From the NCBI GenBank assembly GCA_017619755.1, contig JAFZRU010000047.1, positions 1 to 64,000 on the forward strand: a stretch of DNA of 64,000 nucleotides, given 5' to 3'. The translations under genes and the position numbers were made by a program. Shown here piece after piece: positions 24,140 to 34,389 of the stretch (positions within the stretch are counted from its first letter, which is position 1; every line of letters begins with the position of its first letter). The notes under the pieces were generated by a model. The model did not search any database. It saw nothing but the letters and a program-made list of their open reading frames with translations, and was not told where the DNA came from. Source of the DNA: Prevotella sp. Its GTDB lineage: Bacteria > Bacteroidota > Bacteroidia > Bacteroidales > Bacteroidaceae.

Positions 24140-26182
24140 ATGAACGTCTTATTAAAGAAAACGTTTGGCTCAAAAAGTACAGCAAGGATGGTGCTTGTCG
24201 GCCTCTTCGTGCTGCTTGGCGCCTCCGTGGGCGTGGCTCAGGAGGTGCGGCCTTGGGAGGTGTATCTGGGCGAGTTATCTACACAGGACGATGTGGAGAG
24301 TACGGAGTGGGAGGACACCTACGAGATGCTCTGCGACTTGGAGCAGCACCCCATCGACATCAACAGTGCCACTCGTGAGGAATTGCTGCGACTGCCTTTC
24401 CTCAACGACCACCAAGTGGAGGACATTCAGGCCTACATCCATTTCTACGGCGGGATGAAGTCGGCTGGCGAGTTGGCCATGGTGCCTTCGGTGGATTACA
24501 CCACGCGGTGCCTCCTCTCGCATTTCATCGTCTGCGGCGAGCAAAAGCGTTCCAATATCCTGCGGTGGAAAGACGTGCTGAAATACGGGCATGGTGACTT
24601 GGTGGCCGATGCGAACATCCCCTTCTACGAGCGGCGGGGCGACAAGGAAGGTTATTTGGGATATCCCTACCGCCACACGGTGAGGTGCAGTTACAGCTAT
24701 TCCGACCGCCTGCGCGTGGGAGTGCTTGGTGCACAGGATGCCGGCGAACCTTTTTTCGCCAACAAGAACGGGGCGGGCTATGACTACTATTCGCTGTATG
24801 CCGAGGCGCGCCGTTTGGGCTGTGTCCAGACGTTGGTCGCTGGACGTTACCGCGCCTCTTTCGGCATGGGGCTGGTGATTGGCAACAGTTTCAGCATGGG
24901 CAAGATGTCGGTTCTCACTTCTCTTGGCAGCCGCGCCGGAGGGTTGAGGGCGCACACCGCACGCTCGCCAGGACGATACCTGCAAGGGGCGGGAGCCACC
25001 GTGCAACTTGCGCGAGGGCTGGAACTTTCTGCCTGGGGTTCCTGGCGCAAGGTGGACGCCACGCTGCGCCACGGCGCCGACTCCACTTATGGCATCTCCT
25101 CCGTGGTGACCGACGGCTACCATCGTACAGCAACGGAGATGGGTCGCAAGAACAATGCAAGCGAGGGTGTCGCCGGAGGGCATCTGTCGTGGCGCAAGAA
25201 CGGCTTCCACGCTGGTGTCACCACCTCCTTCACCTCCTATGACAAGCCGCTGCTCCCTGACACAAGCGTGACTTACCGTCGTTATTACCCCATGGGTCGT
25301 CGCTTTTGGAATGTCGGGGCCGACTACGGCTATACTGGCCCGCATTTCATCCTGCACGGTGAGACGGCCACCGGTGACGGCGGAGTATGGGCCACCATCA
25401 ACACGGTGGCGTTCACGCCCTCGCCGCAACTGTCGCTCATGGCTCTCCATCGCTTTTACGGCAAGCGTTACAACGCCCTCCATGCCAGTGGCTTCAGCGA
25501 GGGTGGGGCGGTGCGCAACGAGAGTGGCCTCTATGCCGGGGTGTCCTGGCAGGCTATGCCGCATTTGCGCGTGATGGCCTATACAGACTATGCCTATTTC
25601 GCCGCCGCAAAATATCAAGCCTCCGTCTCATCGGATGCATGGGACAACCTTGTTCAGGTGCAGTACAACACCGACCGTCTGACGCTCACCGCCCGCTACC
25701 GGCTGAAAATGAGGGGGTATGACAACAGTGAGAAGACAGCCCTGCTCACCAAGACGACGCACCATGCACGTTTGATGGCAACTGTCACGCGAGGGGCGTG
25801 GAGGTTCGGAGCCACCACAGACATGGCCCTTGCGCACCACGAGGAAAACAGCAGAGGGTGGTTGGCGGGATGCCATGTTGGTTACAGTACGCGATGGTTG
25901 CGATTGACAGGCAGTATGGTATGGTTTGATGCCGACGACAGCGACAGCAAGGTGTATGCCTACGAGCAGGGGCTGTTGTATGCCTACTCCTATCTCTCGT
26001 TTCAGGGAAAGGGGGTGAGGTGGTCGCTCTCGGCACGTGCCGACCTCGGGAAGCGCGTGATGCTGCTGGCACATCTCGCCACCACCGACTACTTGGACCG
26101 CGACCACATCTCCACTGGATACCAGCAAATAGACAGTTCCTCAAAAACAGACCTGGCCCTCCAATTGAAATGGAGGTTTTAA
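24140..26182 (+). CDS. Helix-hairpin-helix protein with predicted outer-membrane barrel
   Basis: A 680-residue exported protein. The signal peptide ends near GVAQE; an in-frame ATG at residue 17 would give a more compact signal (MVLVGLFVLLGASVGVAQ) and may be the true start. Residues about 70-125 hold a ComEA-like helix-hairpin-helix pair (DINSATREELLRLPFLNDHQ, SAGELAMVPSVDYTTR). The remaining 530 residues show alternating beta-strand patterns with aromatic girdles and end in LALQLKWRF with a terminal phenylalanine, typical of an outer-membrane barrel. Such proteins occur throughout Bacteroidota; a link to DNA uptake is suspected from the first domain but unproven. Confidence 0.8.
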   Translation: MNVLLKKTFGSKSTARMVLVGLFVLLGASVGVAQEVRPWEVYLGELSTQDDVESTEWEDTYEMLCDLEQHPIDINSATREELLRLPFLNDHQVEDIQAYIHFYGGMKSAGELAMVPSVDYTTRCLLSHFIVCGEQKRSNILRWKDVLKYGHGDLVADANIPFYERRGDKEGYLGYPYRHTVRCSYSYSDRLRVGVLGAQDAGEPFFANKNGAGYDYYSLYAEARRLGCVQTLVAGRYRASFGMGLVIGNSFSMGKMSVLTSLGSRAGGLRAHTARSPGRYLQGAGATVQLARGLELSAWGSWRKVDATLRHGADSTYGISSVVTDGYHRTATEMGRKNNASEGVAGGHLSWRKNGFHAGVTTSFTSYDKPLLPDTSVTYRRYYPMGRRFWNVGADYGYTGPHFILHGETATGDGGVWATINTVAFTPSPQLSLMALHRFYGKRYNALHASGFSEGGAVRNESGLYAGVSWQAMPHLRVMAYTDYAYFAAAKYQASVSSDAWDNLVQVQYNTDRLTLTARYRLKMRGYDNSEKTALLTKTTHHARLMATVTRGAWRFGATTDMALAHHEENSRGWLAGCHVGYSTRWLRLTGSMVWFDADDSDSKVYAYEQGLLYAYSYLSFQGKGVRWSLSARADLGKRVMLLAHLATTDYLDRDHISTGYQQIDSSSKTDLALQLKWRF

Positions 26183-26204
26183 AAGGCCTGTTATCGCCTT
26201 TTTT
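26181..26204 (+). terminator. Intrinsic terminator
   Basis: AAAAGGC, an 8-base loop and GCCTTTT followed by further T residues, directly at the stop codon of the helix-hairpin-helix gene. Confidence 0.65.
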
Positions 26205-26267
26205 GCCTTTTTTGCTACACCTTGTAATGTTTTTCTCACTTTTTTTGCCTTTGTGAAGATAATTGTC

Positions 26268-26275
26268 TAATTTTG
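26268..26275 (+). promoter_or_regulatory. -7 box of the acyltransferase gene
   Basis: TAATTTTG lies 26 bases before the ATG at 26302. A TTTG at 26250-26253 lies closer than the usual spacing. Confidence 0.5.
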
Positions 26276-26301
26276 CACCCTTGTAGTCAAAAAGTTTATC
26301 C

Positions 26302-27396
26302 ATGACAAAAGACCAATCCATTCAGAAGGAGGAATTGCAACCGGCAGCCTCGTCTTTCCTTAGCCGTGCAGAGTGCAACTTCATGCGTGGCTTTGCCATC
26401 CTCATCATCATCATCGACAATTTCACCCATGCGCTGCGCGGCGTGTGGCTTGATAACGAATATCGGTATAGTACACGTGCTGTGAATGGTTTCCTCAACA
26501 ACCTGGCACATCCCGATGGTCTCCTTCCTTATAATTTCATCTCTTTCTACTGCCCCTACGGTGTGATGCTGTTCATCTTCCTAAGCGGGTACGGTCTGAC
26601 GTTGAAATACGAAAAAGGAAACGGGCAGGGGGTGTCGTGCAAGGATTACCTCTTCAGCCATTACAGCAAGTTGTTCACCATGCATTTGAAAGGCTTTGCC
26701 CTCTTCCTCACCATTTTCCTGCTCTTCAACCCAACGGAAACCATAGATGGCTCGTCGGTGCTTTTGCAGTCGCTTCTCTTGATCAATCTCAGTCCCTACC
26801 ACATGGTTTACCCGGGTCCCTATTGGTTTTTTGGCATGATCTTGGAGATGTATGTCATCTATCGCTTGGTGATTTACCGTCGCAGCGACGTCGTGACGTG
26901 GGTGTTGGTGGCGGTCTCGTTGGTGACGATGGCCCTTTTCGAACCCATCAGCGGCCGTATGGTCTATCTGCGCATCAACTGCTTCCTGGCCATCCTTCCT
27001 TTCTGCATGGGTGTGCTGGCTGCCAGACACCTCGACGCCAAGTGGTTGTCGCTAAACAAGCCCTTGGCCTGCTTGGGGTGGTTTGTCTTGGCTTTCATTC
27101 TCCTCACCTTGGTGAAGTTCAATTTCTACACTTGGCTGATCATGCCCATCTTCGTTGTTGCCACTGCGGTGACGATTGTGAAGTTGATGACCCGCAGCAA
27201 CTTGCTCAATGTCATTTTTGGCTGGCTGGGTGGCTTGTCGGGCGTGTTGTTCGTCGTCCATCCAACGGTGCGCGAATTCCTTATCCATCGTGTCAACGAG
27301 AACGGCCATTACGCCGGGGGGGTGTGTCTATACCTCATCATCACCTTTGGTCTGAGCCTCATACTCAGGCCGGTGTTCAGCGGGAAAAAGAAATAA
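26302..27396 (+). CDS. Membrane acyltransferase (acyltransferase-3 type)
   Basis: A 364-residue integral membrane protein with about ten hydrophobic segments. The N-terminal block ECNFMRGFAILIIIIDNFTH carries an arginine and the position usually held by the catalytic histidine, here the final histidine of that block. YGVMLFIFLSGYGLTLKYE matches the conserved F.FLSGY/F segment of acyltransferase-3 enzymes. They move acetyl or other acyl groups onto extracellular sugars. It ends at a strong terminator shared with the converging glycosyltransferase operon, and may act on the polymer those enzymes build. Confidence 0.8.
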   Translation: MTKDQSIQKEELQPAASSFLSRAECNFMRGFAILIIIIDNFTHALRGVWLDNEYRYSTRAVNGFLNNLAHPDGLLPYNFISFYCPYGVMLFIFLSGYGLTLKYEKGNGQGVSCKDYLFSHYSKLFTMHLKGFALFLTIFLLFNPTETIDGSSVLLQSLLLINLSPYHMVYPGPYWFFGMILEMYVIYRLVIYRRSDVVTWVLVAVSLVTMALFEPISGRMVYLRINCFLAILPFCMGVLAARHLDAKWLSLNKPLACLGWFVLAFILLTLVKFNFYTWLIMPIFVVATAVTIVKLMTRSNLLNVIFGWLGGLSGVLFVVHPTVREFLIHRVNENGHYAGGVCLYLIITFGLSLILRPVFSGKKK

Positions 27397-27406
27397 TCGG
27401 GTTTCG

Positions 27407-27449
27407 CGGCCTTCCATACTAAGAAATGGAAGGCCGTGAGGTTTTTTTC
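27407..27449. terminator. Strong terminator between convergent genes
   Basis: CGGCCTTCCAT (27407-27417) and ATGGAAGGCCG (27426-27436) form a perfect 11-base-pair stem with an 8-base loop. A T run (27442-27448) lies on the plus side. Confidence 0.85.
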
Positions 27450-28488
27450 AGAGCAGTCCCAGCTCCTTCAGGAATTGTGTCGTGACCACATGGTCGGTGT
27501 CGAAGCGCTTGCATTGCTCTTGGCATTTGCGCCCCATCTCCTCTGCTTTTTCCGGGTGACGTATGAGATGCTCCATGGCCTCGGCGAGTTTCTCTGCACT
27601 CCTGTTTTGGACGATGATGCCAGTTTCGCCGTCACGCACAATCTCGCTGTTGAGGCTCCAGTCGGTGGCGATGACGGGTAGTCCGGCGATGAAGGCGTCG
27701 ATGAAGATGCCGGCAAACCCCTCGCCGTAGAAGAAAGTGGGGAAGAGCATGGCGCCGTATCCGGCAAGCACCTCGTAGTTGGACTTGTCAAGCAGGTTGA
27801 GGAAACCCTTGTATTCCACGTTGGGCAGGCGGTTGGTCTCATCGGTGAACTTTTCCTTGTACCTGTCGGCCACCGCTCCGTAGTAGTCGATGACGTATTT
27901 TCCGGCCAGCCCCTTCTCGTTGAGCAGTTCCGCCGCCCTGTTGATGTATCCGCACCCCTTGTCCTCGTCAATCCTTGAAAGGAAGACGAACCTCATGGGG
28001 GCGTCCGGCTTTTTGGGCTGCTTGGCTGGTATGAAGTCGATGGGTTTGAAATTGGGGAGTGTCGTCACGTTATTGAGCCCTGCGATGCGCAACGTCTCCT
28101 CCATCCGCTTTCCCTCGACAATGATTTTGCGCACGTTGGCGTAGGGCTTCACGTTCACCAAGTTACAGTGTAACAAGTTGGGGAAGTCACCCCCCACCAC
28201 CCAGTAGATGACGTCCTTGATGCGCAGCACGTTCATGAGACTCAGCATCTTGTACGCGCCCATCGTGCTTGCCGAGACGATGAACTTTCCCTTGCGGTGC
28301 TTGATGATGCTCCACACGGCCTTGGCGGCGAGCCATGGCGACTGTCGGTAATAGTTGGTGTCGATGATGTTGAGTTTGACCGACAGCTTTTCCAACTGCT
28401 TGGTGAGGTGCAGGTTTTTCAGACTGTCTCCGCTTGTCATTTCTCCCACCTTTCCAAGTGGGCCGATGAAGTACACTTGTTGGTTCAT
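27448..28488 (-). CDS. Glycosyltransferase family 4
   Basis: A 346-residue GT-B enzyme. It starts MNQQVYFIGPLGKVGEMTSG, a GT4 N-terminal glycine loop. The C-terminal donor site reads FVFLSRIDEDKGCGYINRA (about 190-210) and GEGFAGIFIDAFIAGLPVIA (about 268-287), matching the EGFP..EA.A.G.PV motif, though the usual first glutamate context is GEGF. The in-frame extension upstream is unrelated low-complexity sequence, so the ATG at 28488 was chosen. It overlaps the stop of the preceding glycosyltransferase as ATGA. It probably transfers a sugar in capsule, O-antigen or exopolysaccharide synthesis. Confidence 0.88.
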   Translation of the reverse strand: MNQQVYFIGPLGKVGEMTSGDSLKNLHLTKQLEKLSVKLNIIDTNYYRQSPWLAAKAVWSIIKHRKGKFIVSASTMGAYKMLSLMNVLRIKDVIYWVVGGDFPNLLHCNLVNVKPYANVRKIIVEGKRMEETLRIAGLNNVTTLPNFKPIDFIPAKQPKKPDAPMRFVFLSRIDEDKGCGYINRAAELLNEKGLAGKYVIDYYGAVADRYKEKFTDETNRLPNVEYKGFLNLLDKSNYEVLAGYGAMLFPTFFYGEGFAGIFIDAFIAGLPVIATDWSLNSEIVRDGETGIIVQNRSAEKLAEAMEHLIRHPEKAEEMGRKCQEQCKRFDTDHVVTTQFLKELGLL

Positions 28489-29576
28489 GGTTGCAGTAGT
28501 TTGAGGTATTCGCTTTCGAACTTTCCGGGTGCGAAGAGTTGTACGGCTCTTTCGCGGTTGGCTTCTCCGATGGCTCTGAGCTGACGACTGTCGAGTTGGC
28601 AGAATTGTTCGATTTTTGCTTTCATGTCGGCGATGTCGTATGGGTCGAACAGCAGGTTGCCGTTCTCCTCTCCCACGATGAGGCGGTTGTCGCATACGTC
28701 GCCGCACACCACGGGGAGTGCGCAGCTCATCGCTTCTCCCACGACGTTGGGGAAGCCCTCGAAGATGGATGGCAGGCACAGCGCGTCGTAGTTGCAGTAG
28801 AGCTTCTCCACCTGGCTCGCTGCCGGGTGGATGTGGAGCATGTCGGAGACCCCTTGCTCCTCCATCATATTCAGGCACTCCGTGTGATAAGGCTCAAAAT
28901 GTTGCCCGTACCAGTCGATGTGGAGCCGGAAGCCATCGTCCTTCACTCCCTTGAGAGCTTGTATGAAGCGTTTGGTGTTTTTTTGCGGTGCGATGCGGGC
29001 CAAGACAAGCATGCGTCTCTCCGTGGAGGTTCTGTCGGGTGTGGCGGGTTTGAAATGCGTGGTGTCAAGGTAGTTGTTGATGACCACAGTCTTTTCCGCC
29101 AGGAAGGATGCGTTGCGCTTGATGAACTCGGCTTGCGAGGTGGAGTTGCTCACCACATGGTCGGCCAAGCGGTACAGTTGGAAGCGGAGACGCTCCATGG
29201 CGCTCGCCTTTTGCGAGGTGTTGCGCTCCGAGACGATGAGGCGGAAGTGTTGCATGGCGCGCAGGACGCACAAGATCATGGAGGATGATTCGGAATAGGA
29301 GAAGACGGCTGTTGGCTTCTCCCTTTTCAGCACTTTCCAAAAGTCAGCGATGCGCTTTGCCTTCGACCCCATGGGAAGTTCTACATGGCGGATGCCGCGC
29401 CTCTCTAATTCCGGGGCATAGAAATTGTCGTGATAATAGGTGACAAAAACGGGTTGGAAGGTGTTGCGCTGCAGCATGTCCGCCAGGGCGATCAGTTGAC
29501 GTTGCGCCCCTCCGGCCTCTAAGCTTTCTATGAAGCAGAGGATGGTGCCGCCTGCTGCTTGGTGTGTGCTTTCCAT
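28485..29576 (-). CDS. Glycosyltransferase family 4
   Basis: A 363-residue GT-B enzyme. The N-terminal domain has ILCFIESLEAGGAQRQLIAL, a classic GT4 GG-x-R loop. The C-terminal domain has LVLARIAPQKNTKRFIQAL and CLPSIFEGFPNVVGEAMSCA LPVV, where EGFPNVVGEAM is the donor-binding motif. It lies second in a three-gene glycosyltransferase operon and overlaps the third gene by 4 bases. The acceptor is not predictable. Confidence 0.92.
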   Translation of the reverse strand: MESTHQAAGGTILCFIESLEAGGAQRQLIALADMLQRNTFQPVFVTYYHDNFYAPELERRGIRHVELPMGSKAKRIADFWKVLKREKPTAVFSYSESSSMILCVLRAMQHFRLIVSERNTSQKASAMERLRFQLYRLADHVVSNSTSQAEFIKRNASFLAEKTVVINNYLDTTHFKPATPDRTSTERRMLVLARIAPQKNTKRFIQALKGVKDDGFRLHIDWYGQHFEPYHTECLNMMEEQGVSDMLHIHPAASQVEKLYCNYDALCLPSIFEGFPNVVGEAMSCALPVVCGDVCDNRLIVGEENGNLLFDPYDIADMKAKIEQFCQLDSRQLRAIGEANRERAVQLFAPGKFESEYLKLLQP

Positions 29577-29607
29577 GTTTTCACCTTATATAATTAGCAG
29601 CCACAGG

Positions 29608-30648
29608 CTACCTGTCGATGGTGTAGTGGAGCGATTTGCGTCCAAACATGCTTATAAAGCCCTTGAGGTAGCCTATGCCGTATGCGAAGTGCATGCAGGT
29701 GAAGGTGATAGGTATCTGCAATAACAGCAAGGGTTTCTTGCTTTTGAAAGCCTCGATGGCTGCGATGATCAGGACGATGGCATAATATAGCGCCAGTATG
29801 ATCAACACCAAGGTGAGGATGGTGGAGGAGAAAATGCCGAGGATGAGTCCCAAGACGACGGCGATGACGAAGAGTGGTGGTGCGAACTGCCTGTATGATA
29901 CCGCATTGCCCACTTTCTTGTTCACCAAGGGCTTCCATAGTCCGTAGTGGTAGAACATCCTGGTCATCTTGCTCAGGTTGTTGCGGGCCATGTAGCGTAT
30001 CTCCACCTCCGGGATGAGGTAAATCTTTCCTCCCTGGCGTTTGATGCGTCCGTTGAGTTCCTCGTCCTCGTTTCTGAGCATGTCTTCGTCAAACAGCCCC
30101 ACTTTGTCAAAAAACTCTTTCCTGAAGCAGCCGAATGGTACGGTGTCGGTCTCCGTCACCGTGGGGCACCCTATCCTGAAGAGCGATGGCCCCGTGCCGA
30201 ATGGATGGCTCATGCAGAAGGCGATGGCCTGGCAAAGGGTGCTGTCGTCGGCTGGGATGGTGATGCACACCCCTCCCACGTTGGCCGCTTTCAACTCAAT
30301 CAGTTTTCTCACAAGGGTGGACATGTAGTTGACGGGGTAGATGCAATGGCAGTCCATGCGCATGATGATGTCGCCCTTGGCGGCCCTGATGCCTATGTTC
30401 ATGGCACACGGCACAATGCGCTTCTTGTTTTCCAGCAGCTTGATTCTTGAATCTTTATGACACATGCGCTCGATGATGTCACGGGTGCCATCATCGCTCA
30501 TACCATCGACGACCAAAATTTCCATTTGGCTCGCCGGGTAATCTTGTGCTGATATGGAGTTGAGGCAATTCTCAACGTGTAGAGCTTCATTCAATACCGG
30601 TATGATGACCGACACGAAATGGGCTGTGGTATCGGGCTGCATGTCCAT
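29608..30648 (-). CDS. Glycosyltransferase family 2, membrane-bound
   Basis: A 346-residue GT-A enzyme. The start FVSVIIPVLNEALHVENCLN and ILVVDGMSDDGTRDIIER are the nucleotide-binding blocks. MRMDCHCIYPVNY holds the metal-binding position usually written DxD, here D-C-H. The block DEELNGRIKRQGGKIYLIPE holds the ED-type catalytic base. The C-terminus has two membrane segments (LFVIAVVLGLILGIFSSTIL and LVLIILALYYAIVLIIAAI). It is first in the operon. The family adds sugars to lipid carriers at the inner face of the membrane. Confidence 0.9.
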   Translation of the reverse strand: MDMQPDTTAHFVSVIIPVLNEALHVENCLNSISAQDYPASQMEILVVDGMSDDGTRDIIERMCHKDSRIKLLENKKRIVPCAMNIGIRAAKGDIIMRMDCHCIYPVNYMSTLVRKLIELKAANVGGVCITIPADDSTLCQAIAFCMSHPFGTGPSLFRIGCPTVTETDTVPFGCFRKEFFDKVGLFDEDMLRNEDEELNGRIKRQGGKIYLIPEVEIRYMARNNLSKMTRMFYHYGLWKPLVNKKVGNAVSYRQFAPPLFVIAVVLGLILGIFSSTILTLVLIILALYYAIVLIIAAIEAFKSKKPLLLLQIPITFTCMHFAYGIGYLKGFISMFGRKSLHYTIDR

Positions 30649-30784
30649 TTACAAGAGTTGTTATGACTATGACCTATTCCATTGTTACCACATCGCCTCC
30701 TGTTAATTTGGCAATGTGCTGGAAATCAGATAGAAATGATGCGAAAAGCTATGGTTGACATCGCAAAACTTTCCTATTGGTGTG

Positions 30785-30792
30785 CAAAAGTA
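30785..30792 (-). promoter_or_regulatory. -7 box of the glycosyltransferase operon
   Basis: TACTTTTG (complement of 30785-30792), giving a leader of about 130 bases before the ATG at 30648. The rest of 30793-31020 shows nothing I can name. Confidence 0.55.
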
Positions 30793-31028
30793 GCAATTTT
30801 TCCGCATCAAACCAAAAAATAAGTGTAAAAAGTAAATTATTAAGGTTGAAAATCCATGCCTTTGTGTTTTGGCGTCCTCCTTGTGCGGATTGTTGTCCAG
30901 CACACGCTTCAGTGCTTTGTGATGCTATTTTCAAGTTAAAAAACGCTTCAATAGTTAAATAAATTTAAATCTTCGCATCTAATGGGGGTTTGAAATCCAT
31001 ATAATTAGGAATATTCATACAAAGTTAG

Positions 31029-31036
31029 TACCTTTG
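31029..31036 (+). promoter_or_regulatory. -7 box of the ribosomal operon
   Basis: TACCTTTG followed by CAGC, 85 bases before the rpsL ATG. It is the only good promoter match before rpsL and probably drives much of the 18-kb block. Confidence 0.65.
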
Positions 31037-31121
31037 CAGCCCAAATGGTGTGCCGGAGGTATGCCATATATTAATGTGTAAACAACAATACAACAATAAA
31101 TATCAACAAAAAATTAAAAAA

Positions 31122-31502
31122 ATGCCAACAATTTCGCAATTAGTAAGAAAAGGCAGAAAGGAATTGGTTGACAAGAGCAAGTCGCCTGCTTTGGACGCAT
31201 GTCCGCAGCGTCGAGGCGTATGCGTTCGCGTCTATACCACCACTCCTAAGAAGCCTAATTCGGCAATGAGAAAAGTTGCCCGTGTAAGACTGACCAACCA
31301 GAAGGAGGTGAACTCCTACATCCCCGGTGAGGGCCACAACCTCCAGGAGCACAGCATCGTGCTGGTGAGAGGCGGTCGTGTAAAGGACCTTCCCGGTGTA
31401 CGCTACCACATCGTTCGCGGCACGCTCGACACCGCCGGCGTGGCCAACCGCACACAACGTCGCTCGAAGTACGGCGCCAAGCGTCCCAAGCAGAAGAAAT
31501 AA
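31122..31502 (+). CDS. rpsL: 30S ribosomal protein uS12
   Basis: A 126-residue protein, usual length for the phylum. [20 protein letters not shown] is the standard start; an upstream in-frame ATG at 31050 is not conserved. [20 protein letters not shown] (decoding-centre loop with lysine, where streptomycin resistance arises) and [18 protein letters not shown] are intact. The wild-type K in TPKKPNSA suggests streptomycin sensitivity at this locus. First gene of the str-S10-spc-alpha block. Confidence 0.98.
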   Translation: MPTISQLVRKGRKELVDKSKSPALDACPQRRGVCVRVYTTTPKKPNSAMRKVARVRLTNQKEVNSYIPGEGHNLQEHSIVLVRGGRVKDLPGVRYHIVRGTLDTAGVANRTQRRSKYGAKRPKQKK

Positions 31503-31659
31503 ACTATAACCGGAGAAGGTTAGAAGAGCAAAAGACGCTAAAAACCATTCATTCACAACTGTTTTGCTGGAGAAATGTCACTAAAGGTTGAGTAAATGCT
31601 CTCGTGTGAGCGTTGAAGAACAAGACACAACAACCCAAGCAGAAATTATTTCAAACAAT

Positions 31660-32136
31660 ATGAGAAAAGCAAAACCCAAGAAGCGTGTGGTCCTTCCCGA
31701 CCCCGTCTTCAACGACCAGAAGGTCTCCAAATTTGTCAACCATCTCATGTATGATGGGAAGAAATCCATTTCATACGAAATCTTCTACAAGGCTCTGGAC
31801 ATTGTCAAGGGCAAGATGTCGAAGGAGGAGAAGACCCCCCTCGAGATATGGAAAACGGCTCTCGACAACATCACTCCCCAGGTGGAGGTGAAGAGTCGCC
31901 GCATTGGTGGCGCCACATTCCAGGTGCCTACTGAGATACGCCCTGACCGCAAGGAGAGCGTGTCGATGAAGAACATGATCAACTTTGCCCGCAAGCGTGG
32001 TGGAAAGAGCATGGCTGAGAAGCTGGCTGCTGAAATCATGGACGCTTACAACAATCAGGGCGGTGCCTTCAAGCGCAAGGAAGACATGCACCGCATGGCA
32101 GAGGCCAACAGGGCCTTCGCACATTTCAGGTTTTAA
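31660..32136 (+). CDS. rpsG: 30S ribosomal protein uS7
   Basis: A 158-residue protein that nucleates assembly of the small-subunit head and lies at the exit site. The start is [20 protein letters not shown] at 31660; the longer frame from 31588 lacks conserved sequence. [20 protein letters not shown] and the C-terminal [12 protein letters not shown] are as expected. The 157-base gap after rpsL is long for this block and holds no other gene. Confidence 0.98.
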   Translation: MRKAKPKKRVVLPDPVFNDQKVSKFVNHLMYDGKKSISYEIFYKALDIVKGKMSKEEKTPLEIWKTALDNITPQVEVKSRRIGGATFQVPTEIRPDRKESVSMKNMINFARKRGGKSMAEKLAAEIMDAYNNQGGAFKRKEDMHRMAEANRAFAHFRF

Positions 32137-32172
32137 CACACACACAGGATAGGTATTTAAGGTAAAAAGAAA

Positions 32173-34296
32173 ATGGCAAAGCAAGACTTGCATCTCACAC
32201 GCAACATCGGCATCATGGCTCACATCGACGCCGGCAAGACGACGACTTCCGAGCGCATCCTCTTCTATACTGGGAAGACCCACAAGATAGGCGAGGTGCA
32301 TGACGGAGCCGCCACAATGGACTGGATGGCCCAGGAGCAGGAGCGTGGCATCACCATCACCTCCGCAGCCACCACTTGCGCGTGGGAATGGAATGGCAAA
32401 AAATTCAAAATCAACCTCATCGACACTCCGGGACACGTGGACTTCACCGCCGAGGTGGAGCGTTCCCTGCGCGTCCTTGACGGAGCCGTGGCAACCTACT
32501 CCGCCGCCGACGGCGTACAGCCCCAGTCAGAGACGGTGTGGCGCCAGGCCGACAAATACAACGTGCCTCGCATAGGTTATGTGAACAAGATGGACCGCTC
32601 GGGAGCCGACTTCTTCGAGACGGTGCAGCAGATGAAGGACATCCTGGGTGCCAACCCCTGTCCGGTTCAAATCCCCATCGGCGCCGAGGAGCATTTCGTC
32701 GGCGTTGTGGACCTCATCCGCATGAAGGCCATTATTTGGAACGACGAGTCCATGGGTGCCGAGTACGACATCGAGGACATCCCCGCCGAACTGATGGACG
32801 AGGCTGAGGAGTGGCGCGACAAGATGTTGGAGACCGCCTCCAACTATGACGACGCCCTCATGGAGAAATACCTTGACGGACAGGAAATCAGCGAGGATGA
32901 AATCATCGCCGCCATCAGGAAGGGCACCGTGGCCATGGAAATCACTCCCATGGTGTGCGGCTCTTCTTACAAGAACAAGGGTGTGCAGCCGCTGCTCGAC
33001 TATGTCTGCGCCTTCCTTCCCTCACCCATCGACGCGGTGAACATCGTGGGTACCAACCCCGAAACGGAGGAGGAAGAGGACCGCAAGCCCTCCGAGGACG
33101 AGCCAACATCCGCCCTGGCCTTCAAGATTGCCACCGACCCCTATATGGGACGCCTCGTGTTCTTCCGCGTTTATTCCGGAAAAGTGGAGGCCGGCTCCTA
33201 CGTCTATAACCCACGCTCGGGCAAGAAGGAGCGCATCAGCCGCCTCTTCCAGATGAACTCCAACAAGGAAATCCCCATGGATTCCATCGACGCTGGAGAC
33301 ATCGGAGCAGGAGTGGGCTTCAAGGACATCCACACCGGCGACACCCTCTGCGACGAGGCTCACCCCATCGTCTTGGAGTCGATGACCTTCCCCGACCCCG
33401 TGATTGGCATCGCCGTGGAGCCCAAGTCGCAGGCCGACGTTGACAAACTCGGCATCGGACTGGCCAAGCTTGCTGAGGAGGACCCCACCTTCACCGTGAG
33501 GACCGACGAGCAGAGTGGACAGACCATCATCTCCGGCATGGGCGAGCTGCACCTCGACATCATCATCGACCGCCTCAAGAGGGAGTTCAAGGTGGAATGC
33601 AACCAAGGCAAGCCACAGGTGAACTACAAGGAGGCCATCACTCGCACGGTGGAACTGGAAGAGGTGTACAAGAAGCAGACCGGCGGTCGCGGAAAGTATG
33701 CCAAAATCCTCGTGCAGGTGGGCCCGGTGGACGAAGACTACGACGTCAAGGCCAACGGCGGACTTCAGTTCGTCAACGAGGTGAAGGGCGGCAACATCCC
33801 CAAGGAATTCATCCCCTCCATTCAGAAGGGCTTCGAGCAGGCCATGAAGAACGGCATCCTCGGAGGTTATCCTATGGACTCGCTGAAAGTGACCGTCGTC
33901 GATGGCGGCTTCCACCCCGTGGACTCCGACCAGCTGTCGTTTGAGATTGCCGCCATCCAGGCCTACAAGTCAGCCTGCGTGAAGGCCAAGCCAGTGCTCA
34001 TGGAGCCCATCATGAAACTCGAGGTGGTCACACCGGAGGAGAGCATGGGCGATGTCATCGGCGACCTCAACAAGCGTCGCGGACAAGTGCTCGGCATGGA
34101 CGAGGCACGTTCCGGCGGCCGCATCGTGAAGGCCCTTGTGCCACTCGCAGAAACCTTCGGCTACGTCACCGCCCTCCGCACGATCACATCGGGCAGGGCC
34201 ACCTCCTCGATGGAGTACGACCACCACGCACCGCTTGCCAGCGGCCTCGCCAAGGAAGTGCTCACCGAAGTGAACGGACGTGCCGACTTGGTATGA
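32173..34296 (+). CDS. fusA: Elongation factor G
   Basis: A 707-residue translational GTPase. The G1 motif is [13 protein letters not shown]2 [11 protein letters not shown]3 DTPGHVDFT and G4 NKMDRSG, followed by domains II-V ([14 protein letters not shown] in domain [16 protein letters not shown] in domain IV). It moves tRNA and mRNA after peptide transfer and helps recycle ribosomes. A second EF-G copy elsewhere is usual in this phylum. It lies between rpsG and rpsJ, its conserved place. Confidence 0.98.
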   Translation: MAKQDLHLTRNIGIMAHIDAGKTTTSERILFYTGKTHKIGEVHDGAATMDWMAQEQERGITITSAATTCAWEWNGKKFKINLIDTPGHVDFTAEVERSLRVLDGAVATYSAADGVQPQSETVWRQADKYNVPRIGYVNKMDRSGADFFETVQQMKDILGANPCPVQIPIGAEEHFVGVVDLIRMKAIIWNDESMGAEYDIEDIPAELMDEAEEWRDKMLETASNYDDALMEKYLDGQEISEDEIIAAIRKGTVAMEITPMVCGSSYKNKGVQPLLDYVCAFLPSPIDAVNIVGTNPETEEEEDRKPSEDEPTSALAFKIATDPYMGRLVFFRVYSGKVEAGSYVYNPRSGKKERISRLFQMNSNKEIPMDSIDAGDIGAGVGFKDIHTGDTLCDEAHPIVLESMTFPDPVIGIAVEPKSQADVDKLGIGLAKLAEEDPTFTVRTDEQSGQTIISGMGELHLDIIIDRLKREFKVECNQGKPQVNYKEAITRTVELEEVYKKQTGGRGKYAKILVQVGPVDEDYDVKANGGLQFVNEVKGGNIPKEFIPSIQKGFEQAMKNGILGGYPMDSLKVTVVDGGFHPVDSDQLSFEIAAIQAYKSACVKAKPVLMEPIMKLEVVTPEESMGDVIGDLNKRRGQVLGMDEARSGGRIVKALVPLAETFGYVTALRTITSGRATSSMEYDHHAPLASGLAKEVLTEVNGRADLV

Positions 34297-34307
34297 ACAA
34301 ACAACCC

Positions 34308-34363
34308 GTGACGTGCCCGCTACGACTTAGCGTATGACTCTTAAGCCGCTGCCGGCGCGTCAC
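34308..34363 (+). promoter_or_regulatory. Folded element between fusA and rpsJ
   Basis: An outer stem of GTGACGTGCC (34308-34317) with GGCGCGTCAC (34354-34363), one wobble, encloses a perfect inner hairpin CGCTA-cgact-TAGCG (34318-34332). It sits 26 bases before rpsJ. There is no T run, so a ribosomal-protein binding leader is as likely as a terminator. Confidence 0.5.
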
Positions 34364-34389
34364 ACAACAACCATCAAACCAACAAAATC

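Noticed and set aside
28489-28878. N-terminal extension of the GT4 gene ending at 27448
   Set aside because: It lies wholly inside the preceding glycosyltransferase gene in another frame and has biased, low-complexity sequence.
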